DNA of 24,120 nt. Source: CAVQEK01 sp964596645 (lineage in GTDB: Bacteria > Bacteroidota > Bacteroidia > Cytophagales > Cyclobacteriaceae). Both the position numbers and the translations under genes were made by a program. The notes under the pieces are model-generated. The model searched no databases and had not been told where the DNA came from. It worked only from the letters and a program-made list of their open reading frames with translations. Shown here piece by piece: positions 7,281 through 14,818 of this stretch. Each line of letters opens with the position of its first letter. The stretch's first letter is position 1. The stretch spans positions 1 through 24,120 of the forward strand of contig CAZQVB010000056.1 of NCBI GenBank assembly GCA_964596645.1, given 5' to 3'.

Positions 7281-8600
7281 CTATCGTTCTGGTTTTTGTG
7301 CTGAAAATGAGTTGTCATTGTGAAACCACTTGCCACCCTGTCCGGTGAGCCATAAGTAATAGTCTGTTTCCAGTCCTTCTTCAATGCCTATAAATTTGCC
7401 ATTGGCATTCATGGGCACGTCGTCCTCATTTTTTACTTTAAAAATGGCTGTACCCTCATCAATTTCATCAAACATAGCCACGTACAAACTTTCTGCCCCC
7501 TCAATCTTAGCACCGGCTATCTGCTTCCACAAGAAATCTCCTTTTTCTCTCGGAATGGCATTGTAATCGGCCGGGTTTTTCTTCAGGTTTCCCCAGCTAA
7601 AACCTGGAAATACCAGCGGCACATAGTCTATGTCATTGGCTTTAGTCCACTTCAAATCCTGGTATATATTGTTGGAGGTATAGCTGCCAATGTTGTACCT
7701 GCCAACGGCCCACGGCATTATTATATCTACTTTTTTGATCAACTCATGCAATTCAGGTGATTTCTCCGTGTCATTCCCCAATGTTCTCCAGTAGTATGGT
7801 ACGCCGAGCATGATGGCCACTTTGTTTTCCGGGCCTTTAAGCCGGCTCACCAGCCGAGCCACATCTTCTGTGTTGTATTTTCGATTGTCATTGAACCCAA
7901 CACCCCAAATGGATAGCAGAGGCTTACCGTTATGTCGCAATAGCGTGGGGTTTGTCGCATTGTCATACAGCTTGAATAGTGCTTGAAGCTCATTCCAGTC
8001 GTTGATCAGTAAGTCCATGTCGGCACTGCTGCTGCCGCTCAGGTCGTACATGATGCTGATGGCCCTGTCGTATTTTTTGGCGGCCATCAGTGCATTTTCC
8101 AACACCTTATTAAAGTGGCGTTTACCTTTTTGATTCGTCGGTTTCACCTCTACAAGAAATCGCTGCATGTGCACGCCGTCGATACCGTATTCCTTCATCC
8201 ATTTGAAATGCAAGTCAATGCTTTCGTAGTCGTATGGACTGTAGAGGTAGGCAGGAGCGCCATCACTATAGCTGAAGGGCGTAATATATTTTTTTTCATA
8301 CTCTGCCATATCGGGCCACATATCGATGGTGGAGCAGCCGGGCTCAAAGCCGCAGTCTTGTTTATAGTGGTACCATCCGCGGTTACTTTCATCGCCTTCT
8401 GCAGCAAACCAACCCTGGTAGCCTGCCATCACCAGATTGGTATAGGCTGTATATTGCAGACCGGTTTCATCATACACCATCTCCTCAACGGGTGCAGACT
8501 CATCGACCTTATCCGGAACATCAGCGTCCCCTTTTTGGCAGCTGGAAAATAAAATTGCCAACTGCAATACTGCAGCGTATTTCAAGATATGATAGGGCAT
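7281..8600 (-). CDS. GH99/GH71-like endo-alpha-mannanase-type lipoprotein
   Basis: Predicted (beta/alpha)8-barrel glycosidase of the GH99/GH71-like group. GH99 enzymes cut alpha-mannosyl linkages inside chains (endo-alpha-1,2-mannosidase/mannanase). The 439-residue product has lipoprotein signal MPYHILKYAAVLQLAILFSSC (C21). The barrel starts at AGYQGWFAAEGD and continues through IDLHFKWMKEYGIDGVHMQRF and HNGKPLLSIWGVGF. Near its end is MFDEIDEGT, whose two glutamates (E379 and E382) have the E-x-x-E spacing of the catalytic pair in GH99, where the motif reads EWHE. The middle residues differ, so this may be a related family rather than true GH99. It is the last gene of block B, 149 bp after the DUF3823 gene across a large inverted repeat, and is followed by the terminator at 7090-7115. 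With the GH92 enzymes it points to an alpha-mannan-type target. Confidence 0.8.
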   Translation of the reverse strand: MPYHILKYAAVLQLAILFSSCQKGDADVPDKVDESAPVEEMVYDETGLQYTAYTNLVMAGYQGWFAAEGDESNRGWYHYKQDCGFEPGCSTIDMWPDMAEYEKKYITPFSYSDGAPAYLYSPYDYESIDLHFKWMKEYGIDGVHMQRFLVEVKPTNQKGKRHFNKVLENALMAAKKYDRAISIMYDLSGSSSADMDLLINDWNELQALFKLYDNATNPTLLRHNGKPLLSIWGVGFNDNRKYNTEDVARLVSRLKGPENKVAIMLGVPYYWRTLGNDTEKSPELHELIKKVDIIMPWAVGRYNIGSYTSNNIYQDLKWTKANDIDYVPLVFPGFSWGNLKKNPADYNAIPREKGDFLWKQIAGAKIEGAESLYVAMFDEIDEGTAIFKVKNEDDVPMNANGKFIGIEEGLETDYYLWLTGQGGKWFHNDNSFSAQKPER

Positions 8601-8688
8601 GATTAAGTGAATTTTGAGGATGAATTTCTATTTGTACTGTCGCTGGTTTACTAAACTGAACACCAGATCATTTCGGGATATTAAATAA

Positions 8689-8741
8689 TGCAAGCAATAG
8701 GCGCCATGCACATGAAGTGATAGACTCTCCTATTGCTTGCA
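8689..8741. repeat. 13-bp perfect inverted repeat (intercistronic hairpin)
   Basis: TGCAAGCAATAGG at 8689-8701 is exactly complementary to CCTATTGCTTGCA at 8729-8741, with a 27-base loop. It begins 9 bp past the stop of the DUF3823 gene and lies between the transport genes and the GH99-like gene. There is no clean U-run after it on the minus strand (TTATTTAAT follows), so it may slow transcription or protect the 3' end of the upstream message rather than fully terminate. Confidence 0.75.
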
Positions 8742-8749
8742 GTTTGACT

Positions 8750-9436
8750 TTATAATATGATGCTGACTGCCGGGGCATAATTGAATCTTGCTTCAGGCTC
8801 ATTGCTCAAAGCACCCACCCGAAAGAAATACTGTCTGCCAGCTACCAGATCCGGATCTGTTGAGGTGTCTAACTCTAAGGTGAAGGTATTGTCAGCTTCC
8901 ACCATGGCATTGATGTCTTGCTGGGTCCTGGCGATTTGCATCGGCTCTCCCACATGCGGGTCGGGATGTGCATACAGCCCAATACGCTTCACATTGCTCA
9001 AGGTGGTTTGTTCCAGCGAGAAAGTAGCTGTAACCACATCGCCTGTTTTGGTGATCACCACATCATTGACCCTGATGTATGGCGTCACCATAAAGTCCAG
9101 CCGGGTGCTTCCTGTGATCTCCACATCCTGAGGGTCTACTGGCCTAAAGTTGGTTCTAAGCGGCTCCACAGTATAGGTGTTGGCAAACAACCGGCTGTTG
9201 CGATAGGTACCGTCGTTTTGTACAATCAATTCCTGTGGTGCTACAGGATCGTAGCCAAATTCGCGCAGCTCAATCACCGTGCCTCTAATGATGTCTTGTT
9301 GCACCAATTCACCCGTTGCGGCATCTATGATGCTGCCATACAGTTCTGCAGTGGGTCCTTCCAAATTGTCCAATTCACAAGCACTTATAAAACCCATGGC
9401 TACAACCAGAAGTGCTACATATTTTATTCGTTTCAT
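8750..9436 (-). CDS. DUF3823 surface lipoprotein in SusE position
   Basis: A 228-residue lipoprotein with signal MKRIKYVALLVVAMGFISAC (C20) and an acidic start after the cysteine (CELDNLEGP). The DUF3823 pattern is clear: EGPTAELYGSIIDAATGE, then QDIIRGTVIELREFGYDP, DGTYRNSRLFANTYTVEP and LDFMVTPYIRV, giving an N-terminal prealbumin-like beta domain (about 27-125). A second beta domain follows (about 126-228), with KRIGLYAHPDPHVG. Proteins of this family sit next to SusC/SusD pairs and are thought to be cell-surface glycan-binding proteins that take the SusE/SusF place, though this one has no tested ligand. It starts 41 bp after the SusD stop, so it is in the same operon. A hairpin (8689-8741) follows and could set its expression apart from the GH99-like gene. 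Confidence 0.88.
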   Translation of the reverse strand: MKRIKYVALLVVAMGFISACELDNLEGPTAELYGSIIDAATGELVQQDIIRGTVIELREFGYDPVAPQELIVQNDGTYRNSRLFANTYTVEPLRTNFRPVDPQDVEITGSTRLDFMVTPYIRVNDVVITKTGDVVTATFSLEQTTLSNVKRIGLYAHPDPHVGEPMQIARTQQDINAMVEADNTFTLELDTSTDPDLVAGRQYFFRVGALSNEPEARFNYAPAVSIIL

Positions 9437-9477
9437 AACAAGTTTCTTTAATAATGATGGGATAAGAAAAGGATGAA

Positions 9478-11370
9478 TTAATAGCCTGGGTTTTGAACCA
9501 GTCCATTCAGACCAATGCCCGGAATACTTCGATAATAGTATTTCGGCTCAAAAGTGAGCGGGCTATTGTTGAGTGTTTGGCGCACAAATATGAATTTGAA
9601 TGGCGCCGTACCGCGCAGGTCGAGCAGTGGCATCAGAGCATGTCTGCTGGCGTTATTAAATTCGGTGTGGTAGGTTCTTCTTCTGATCAAATCCCACAGT
9701 CGCTTGTTTTCAAAAGACAGTTCTACGATACGCTCTCTGAGCACATTATCTACGGTCAGCGGTATCTCCACCTGGTGTGCGGCTCTTTTGCGTATGGCAT
9801 TGAGGGCGGCTTGTGCCATGTCCATATCGCCCAGCCCACTTTCGGCAACAGCTTCTGCATAGTTGAGTAAAATCTCAGCGTAGCGGAATTCCATATAGTC
9901 TGTGAAGCTTCTGTTCCAGCCGGGAACTACAGGATTGGTGCTCAGGAATTTTTTAAAGCCGAAGCCTGTCTTGGTATTGTTGCCTCCGTGCGGGTCGAAC
10001 CCAGAGTGTCCGTCTGGTTCAGCACTTCCATAGGTGTAGTAAGTAACACCATTTACCTCGATCTGGTCTTTGGTTAAATACCTGGCTTGTCCGTCGGGCT
10101 TCACAAAGCCAGCCTGAATGATGATCTGGGTATCCTTAAACTCTGAGAAAGGCAAAATCACGGTAGCCATCAACCGGGCATCTTTCCCTTCAAATAGATC
10201 GGTAGGATCTTCAAAATGCAGGTAATTTTTGGATGGGCTGTAGCCTGTGTAATCGTCGATGTCGCCATCTGTGGTGGTGACGACGGGCGCACTCACGCCC
10301 GGGTTGTCATATCTTTCGAAGATGTCGACAAAGTCGAGCGTGGGGTTCATTCTGCCGGGGTGCGGCCAGCCATTGCGCAGTTGTGCAGGATTGAACCAGA
10401 TATCATAATTGTTGCCATAGCTGTTGCCGGGAATGGTCCGACCTTTTATGAGTATGGCTTCATTCATGGCGATATTTGGGTTTTCGAACATGGCGCGGTA
10501 GTTTTCTGCTGCTTCCTGCGGATCGGCCGGATTGGGCTTATACAAGCTGTATGGGCTGTCCTCTGCCATAATAGCCGCAGAGGCATTGATGCAAGCTTGA
10601 TAGTAATCGTTGGCATGACTGGAACTGATACCCACCAGGCCCAAATCGACCGCGTCACCAGACAGATCTGTATCTACTCCAAACTTGGCTATGGATGCCG
10701 CAAACAATGCCGCCCGCGATTTCAACGCATAGGCAGCCCACTTTGAGGCTCTTCGGCCATTTACATCTGTTCCCAAGGTATTGATGGCCACATCGCACTC
10801 AGCAAGCACAAAATCCCAGGTTTCCTTTTCTGTGCTTCTTGTCACTTGTAGCGCTTCCACGTCGCCATCAAACACTTGCGCCTCTGTAATGATCGGTACG
10901 CCTCCATATCTTTTCACCAATCCGAAATAAGCGAACCCTCTAATGAAAGATGCTTCACCGAGGTAGATGTCTTTCTGATCCTGGGAAATGTCGAGGTCTG
11001 GAATAAGCTCTATAAACAGGTTAACGTCACGGATAAGTGCAAACGCCGGGTCCCACCAGTTGAGCATCGAGCCACTAAAAAATGTGTTACGCTCGCTGTG
11101 AACGGCCATTTTGGTCATCATCACGGTAGAGAATCCGCCGTTGTTCGGCCCGCCATTGTTGAAGTTGAAGCCCTCCCGCGGGAAGTAGGTTAAATCTTCC
11201 ATAGGCAAGCGATTGTACAGATCAGCCAGATAAAGCTGTGTGCCGGCCGGGTTGCTAAACAGCTCATCGGCCGTTATTTTGTCAATAGGCCTTAAGTCTA
11301 AATTGTCGCTGCAGGCGGTTGCCAAAGCCATGCAGAGCAGGATTACAGGTATTTTCAGAATATTATTCAT
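9478..11370 (-). CDS. susD: SusD/RagB family glycan-binding lipoprotein
   Basis: Outer-membrane lipoprotein that caps the SusC transporter and binds the glycan before import. The 630-residue product has signal MNNILKIPVILLCMALATAC (C20), followed by CSDNLDLRPIDKITADELFS, the usual N-terminal SusD segment. Helical TPR-like parts are visible in DIYLGEASFIRGFAYFGLVKRYGGVPIIT, shown here only by its key elements: the ASFIRGFAYFGLVKRYGGVP stretch is a hallmark of the family. The C-terminal part has FRYAEILLNYAEAVAES, AALNAIRKRA and RERIVELSFENKRLWDLIRR, which are characteristic SusD/RagB sequences. It starts 13 bp after the SusC stop, the classic tight susC-susD pairing. The sequence cannot show which sugar it binds; the neighbouring enzymes suggest a mannose-rich glycan. 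Confidence 0.96.
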   Translation of the reverse strand: MNNILKIPVILLCMALATACSDNLDLRPIDKITADELFSNPAGTQLYLADLYNRLPMEDLTYFPREGFNFNNGGPNNGGFSTVMMTKMAVHSERNTFFSGSMLNWWDPAFALIRDVNLFIELIPDLDISQDQKDIYLGEASFIRGFAYFGLVKRYGGVPIITEAQVFDGDVEALQVTRSTEKETWDFVLAECDVAINTLGTDVNGRRASKWAAYALKSRAALFAASIAKFGVDTDLSGDAVDLGLVGISSSHANDYYQACINASAAIMAEDSPYSLYKPNPADPQEAAENYRAMFENPNIAMNEAILIKGRTIPGNSYGNNYDIWFNPAQLRNGWPHPGRMNPTLDFVDIFERYDNPGVSAPVVTTTDGDIDDYTGYSPSKNYLHFEDPTDLFEGKDARLMATVILPFSEFKDTQIIIQAGFVKPDGQARYLTKDQIEVNGVTYYTYGSAEPDGHSGFDPHGGNNTKTGFGFKKFLSTNPVVPGWNRSFTDYMEFRYAEILLNYAEAVAESGLGDMDMAQAALNAIRKRAAHQVEIPLTVDNVLRERIVELSFENKRLWDLIRRRTYHTEFNNASRHALMPLLDLRGTAPFKFIFVRQTLNNSPLTFEPKYYYRSIPGIGLNGLVQNPGY

Positions 11371-11383
11371 TGTTTTGGGGATT

Positions 11384-14300
11384 TTAGAAATTAACGTTTA
11401 CACCGAGATTGAAGGTCCTGGTAACGGGATAGGTAAAACCGGCAGAATAAGCGCCTTCTATTTTTTCAGGATCGAAAGGCTTTACAAAAGGATCTGCTAT
11501 GGTGAATAAATTGAATGCACTGGCAAACACCCTGATGTTTCTGACGCTGAGTGCTTTCATGAGTCCTTCCGATGAAATATTGTAGCCAAGCTCCAGCGTT
11601 TTCATCCGCACGTAAGAAGCATCTCTTCTCCAGACGGAGCTCTCCTTGTACATCTGCCCTACATCACCTATGGTACGATTGGCAGGCCAGGTGCCGGGTA
11701 TCCACTCGCTGTCGGCATTGTAAGGGTCAGCCTTCGTCCATCGATCGTAGAAGTAAGCGGGGGTATTGCCCCTGAAAGCAAACATTTCTGCATACACTTC
11801 GCGGAAACGAACGGTATAGTCAGCGGCGCCCTGAAAGAGCATATTGATATAAAAGCCCTTGTAGGAAGCATCTATAGTTAAGCCATAATTGTACTTAGGC
11901 GTGCCGGCTGAGAATATGGGTGCTTCGTCGAGTTCATTGACGACACCATCCTCATTGAGATCGGCATAATAGAAATCGCCGGGTAGCTCGCGCAGTATGT
12001 TGCTGCGGTCGCCGTTTTGCATGGGAGCCGCCAATATTTCTTCTACGCTCTGAAACTGCCCCAGATACTGATAACCCCAGGTAAAATCGCTCCAGCGGTT
12101 AGAGCGCTGGTTTCTGTATCGGTTCCAGCTATTGGTAAATGCTTCACCTTCTATGTGCTTGTTCTTGTTCCTGGCGAAGTTGAAAATGGCTGTTACGCCA
12201 AATTGAAATTCACTGCCTATGGCATCGTTGTAGGCTATTTGTAAATCGATACCCTGAGTGACGCGGCTTTCCAAATTTTCCTGAGGAAGCTCCCCACCGT
12301 AGGTATTGGGCAGTGAAATGCTTCTTTTGGCTGGTATTCCTTCCAACAGCCGCTCGTATACATCGGCAGACATCGTGAGTCTGTTGTTCAATACACCCAG
12401 GTCTATACCGATGTTGCTGGTGGTGGCCGTCATCCAGGTGAGGTTGTTGTTGGCCGGTGTGGGTGAGCTGATGCCATTGGTGAGTTCACCCTCCACAAAT
12501 TCGTACGATCCTCCGCTGCCTATGCTGTAGCCCGGCACGTATTGAAATGGCGTGCCCTCAGGCATACCCGTTTTACCATAAGAAGCCCTTATTTTCAAAT
12601 TGGTGAGCCAGGTGGCATCGTCCCTCAGGAAGTTTTCTTCAGCGATGTTCCAGCCAACCGATGCCATGGGAAAAAGGCCCCATCTGTTTTCTTTTGCGTA
12701 GCGGTAAGAGCCCATGTAGCGGGCGGCAAATTCAAACAAATATTTGCCTCTGTAGCCGTAGTTGAGCCGCGTAATGTAAGACAAGTCCGCTGCTTCAGTT
12801 TCTATACCGTCACTTTCCTGATCTTGCGGATCGGCAAAGCGCAGTTGGTCTTTGGTGTAGAACGCGCGGTAGTAGCGACGCACATTGAAGGATCTGCCGC
12901 TGTAGGTGTTTTGCTCAATAACGGCAACTGCACCGATGTCATGATCATTGGCAATGGTGGTTTCGTAGTTCAAATAGCCCTGCAGTGTGAGTGCTTCGGA
13001 GTTGTTGGTAGCATTTTGCAGGTTGCCGGTACCGGCATTTTGAGGTACAGCATTGTAGCTCTCCGCCGCGGCATCGTAGGTATAGAGGTTGTATGGCTTG
13101 CTCAGGTTTTTTCCCTGAAAATTTTCCATATCGTAAGACGCCACACCTTTTATGCTCAGCCCTTTTATAAATGGGGTTTTGTATGTTAAGGCTGCGGAAG
13201 TCTGCAGTGTTCTATTTTCGCTTTCACCGTACCCGGTCAGCTCTCTGTCGGCAAATGCCACGGGGTTCAGTCCGGAACTCACCGGCGCCAAATAGTCTGG
13301 GTTGTTGTTGGCAAAGGGCCGCTCGATGGGCTGCGATACACGCGTTCCTTTAAAGATGTTGAAAAAGTTTTCGCCGGGCTGCTCCCTTTTGTCCCATCTT
13401 CCACCGATGAGTATTTGTGCGCTGAGGTTATTGACCAACTCGGTAGTGATGTTCGACCTGATGTTGTAGCGTTCATAGCCCATGTCATTGCTTTTGAGCA
13501 AGCCGCCTTCGTTCACATAGCCAAAGCTTAAGAAATAATTGGTGCGATCGGAGCCGCCAGATGCTGAAAGGTTGGTTTGCACCTGCGAGGCGTAGTCTTT
13601 CATAGTGAGGTCGTACCAGTCTGTACTTTCATAACCGGGGCCGCCTTGTCTCCAGTTTTCGATTTCTTCTGGCGTATAAAACGGTGTGCCACTGGGCGAA
13701 AAAAGCTGCGCATCGTTCCACATCTGGGTGTATTGCGCGGCATTGGCCATAGCCGGTACATCGGTTGGCACCACTGCACCCACTACCGTGTTGAAGTTGA
13801 AAGTTGGTTTTCCTTTCTCACCTTTTTTTGTGGTAACCAATACCACACCATTGGCTGCACCTAAGCCATAAATAGCCGCTGCAGCATCTTTAAGCACCGA
13901 TATACTTTCTATGTCTTCCGCATTAAGCCGCTGAAATTCCCCTTCGTTTCGCAGAATACCATCGATCACAAATATGGGTGTTCCAAATCCGCGCACGTTG
14001 ATGGCGTTGGCAAAGTCACCAGGTTGCCCGGACTGTTGCCGTATGTTTAAACCGGCCACCTTACCAGAAAGCTTCTGGGCCACGCCTGTATTGGTAGTGG
14101 TTTGGATGGCCCTGTTGTCGATATTGGCCACAGCAGCCGAGAGGCTTTCCTTGTTCTGTGTGCCGTAGCCCACCACCACAATCTCATCCAGGGAAGTCAT
14201 ATCCACGGTCATGCTTAAATTAATAGTGCTTTGGTTGCCTATCAATATTTCTTCAGAGACATAACCTACAGAGCTGAATACCAGCAGTGCATCCTGTTCC

Positions 14301-14491
14301 GTCACCTCCATGGCGTATTGGCCCTGTATATCGGTAACAGTACCATTGGTGGTGCCCTTCACAAATACATTCACTCCAGGCATACCTTCGCCTGTTTCAT
14401 CAGTAACCCGGCCCGAAACAGAACGGGCATCCTGAGCCTGGAGCACAAAGCTCAGGCACAACATACTGCACAGTAGAACTAATTTTTTCAT
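11384..14491 (-). CDS. susC: SusC/RagA TonB-dependent outer-membrane transporter
   Basis: TonB-dependent importer of oligosaccharides, 1035 residues. Order of parts: signal MKKLVLLCSMLCLSFVLQAQ; a carboxypeptidase-regulatory-like beta domain (VSGRVTDETGEGMPGVNVFV to about residue 110); the plug with LDEIVVVGYGTQNKESLSAA, LSGKVAGLNIRQQSGQPGD and VRGFGTPIFVIDG; and a large 22-strand barrel ending in aromatic F at NLGVNVNF. The start at 14491 is preferred over an upstream ATG at 14542, because the putative -7 box is at 14540-14547 and transcription would then begin inside the longer frame. The leader would be about 40 bases. It is the first gene of block B and is preceded by the TTAA array promoter that also occurs upstream of the sulfatase operon. 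No N-terminal anti-sigma-interaction domain is apparent, so control through an ECF sigma factor is unlikely. Confidence 0.96.
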   Translation of the reverse strand: MKKLVLLCSMLCLSFVLQAQDARSVSGRVTDETGEGMPGVNVFVKGTTNGTVTDIQGQYAMEVTEQDALLVFSSVGYVSEEILIGNQSTINLSMTVDMTSLDEIVVVGYGTQNKESLSAAVANIDNRAIQTTTNTGVAQKLSGKVAGLNIRQQSGQPGDFANAINVRGFGTPIFVIDGILRNEGEFQRLNAEDIESISVLKDAAAAIYGLGAANGVVLVTTKKGEKGKPTFNFNTVVGAVVPTDVPAMANAAQYTQMWNDAQLFSPSGTPFYTPEEIENWRQGGPGYESTDWYDLTMKDYASQVQTNLSASGGSDRTNYFLSFGYVNEGGLLKSNDMGYERYNIRSNITTELVNNLSAQILIGGRWDKREQPGENFFNIFKGTRVSQPIERPFANNNPDYLAPVSSGLNPVAFADRELTGYGESENRTLQTSAALTYKTPFIKGLSIKGVASYDMENFQGKNLSKPYNLYTYDAAAESYNAVPQNAGTGNLQNATNNSEALTLQGYLNYETTIANDHDIGAVAVIEQNTYSGRSFNVRRYYRAFYTKDQLRFADPQDQESDGIETEAADLSYITRLNYGYRGKYLFEFAARYMGSYRYAKENRWGLFPMASVGWNIAEENFLRDDATWLTNLKIRASYGKTGMPEGTPFQYVPGYSIGSGGSYEFVEGELTNGISSPTPANNNLTWMTATTSNIGIDLGVLNNRLTMSADVYERLLEGIPAKRSISLPNTYGGELPQENLESRVTQGIDLQIAYNDAIGSEFQFGVTAIFNFARNKNKHIEGEAFTNSWNRYRNQRSNRWSDFTWGYQYLGQFQSVEEILAAPMQNGDRSNILRELPGDFYYADLNEDGVVNELDEAPIFSAGTPKYNYGLTIDASYKGFYINMLFQGAADYTVRFREVYAEMFAFRGNTPAYFYDRWTKADPYNADSEWIPGTWPANRTIGDVGQMYKESSVWRRDASYVRMKTLELGYNISSEGLMKALSVRNIRVFASAFNLFTIADPFVKPFDPEKIEGAYSAGFTYPVTRTFNLGVNVNF

Positions 14492-14539
14492 AACATTTTG
14501 GTTTAGTATTAATTTAATGATCGTATAGAAAATACCCCT

Positions 14540-14593
14540 CAAAACTGCACTGGGGCACTTAATTGATGGTTAATTTTTCATTAACAGGCTTAA
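14540..14593 (-). promoter_or_regulatory. Predicted susC promoter with four-copy TTAA operator
   Basis: On the minus strand four TTAA cores (plus-strand starts 14590, 14581, 14570, 14559) are spaced 9, 11 and 11 bp. They are followed after exactly 11 bases by CAGTTTTG (14547 to 14540), one mismatch from the Bacteroidota -7 box TAnnTTTG. No TTG -33 box is present; the array covers that position, as expected for an activator-dependent promoter. The same arrangement occurs at 21009-21062. The middle two cores form GTTAAT-N5-ATTAAC. Experimental start-site data are lacking. Confidence 0.65.
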
Positions 14594-14611
14594 CAATATC
14601 GCCAAAAAGAC

Positions 14612-14633
14612 AATTTAATTTTGCGCGATGAGC
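14612..14633 (-). promoter_or_regulatory. Conserved companion block upstream of the TTAA array
   Basis: The minus strand reads CTCATCGCGCAAAATT and onward, closely matching CTCCACGCGCATAAAATT at the corresponding place upstream of the sulfatase operon (21099-21117). It lies 29 bp beyond the distal TTAA core here and 44 bp at the other site. It could be a second protein-binding site or the remains of a duplicated promoter region. Confidence 0.4.
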
Positions 14634-14818
14634 TTGACTGGTGGTGGTGCCACTTTGTGCCCTTCAGACCTGCAACTTTCCTTCTGGCTTTGGACTTACG
14701 TGCAAGACTTTAACATAGCCACCGCTCGCAGACTCATGATTTTTAGGCCAACGGTCTTCCTTGCTTTCCTAGAACAAGGTGTGATTGGTGGAAATGGTAA
14801 AACGCTACCTGCGCCATC

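Larger units (their letters stand above)
14492..14818. other. 327-bp gap upstream of susC
   Basis: Intergenic stretch between the end of the second GH92 gene and susC. The susC-proximal part holds the leader, the -7 box and the TTAA array (14540-14593) and the GC-rich companion block (14612-14633). From about 14635 to 14818 I see no gene, no terminator hairpin with a T-run, and no repeat. Block A therefore has no visible terminator, and read-through into susC is possible. Confidence 0.55.
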
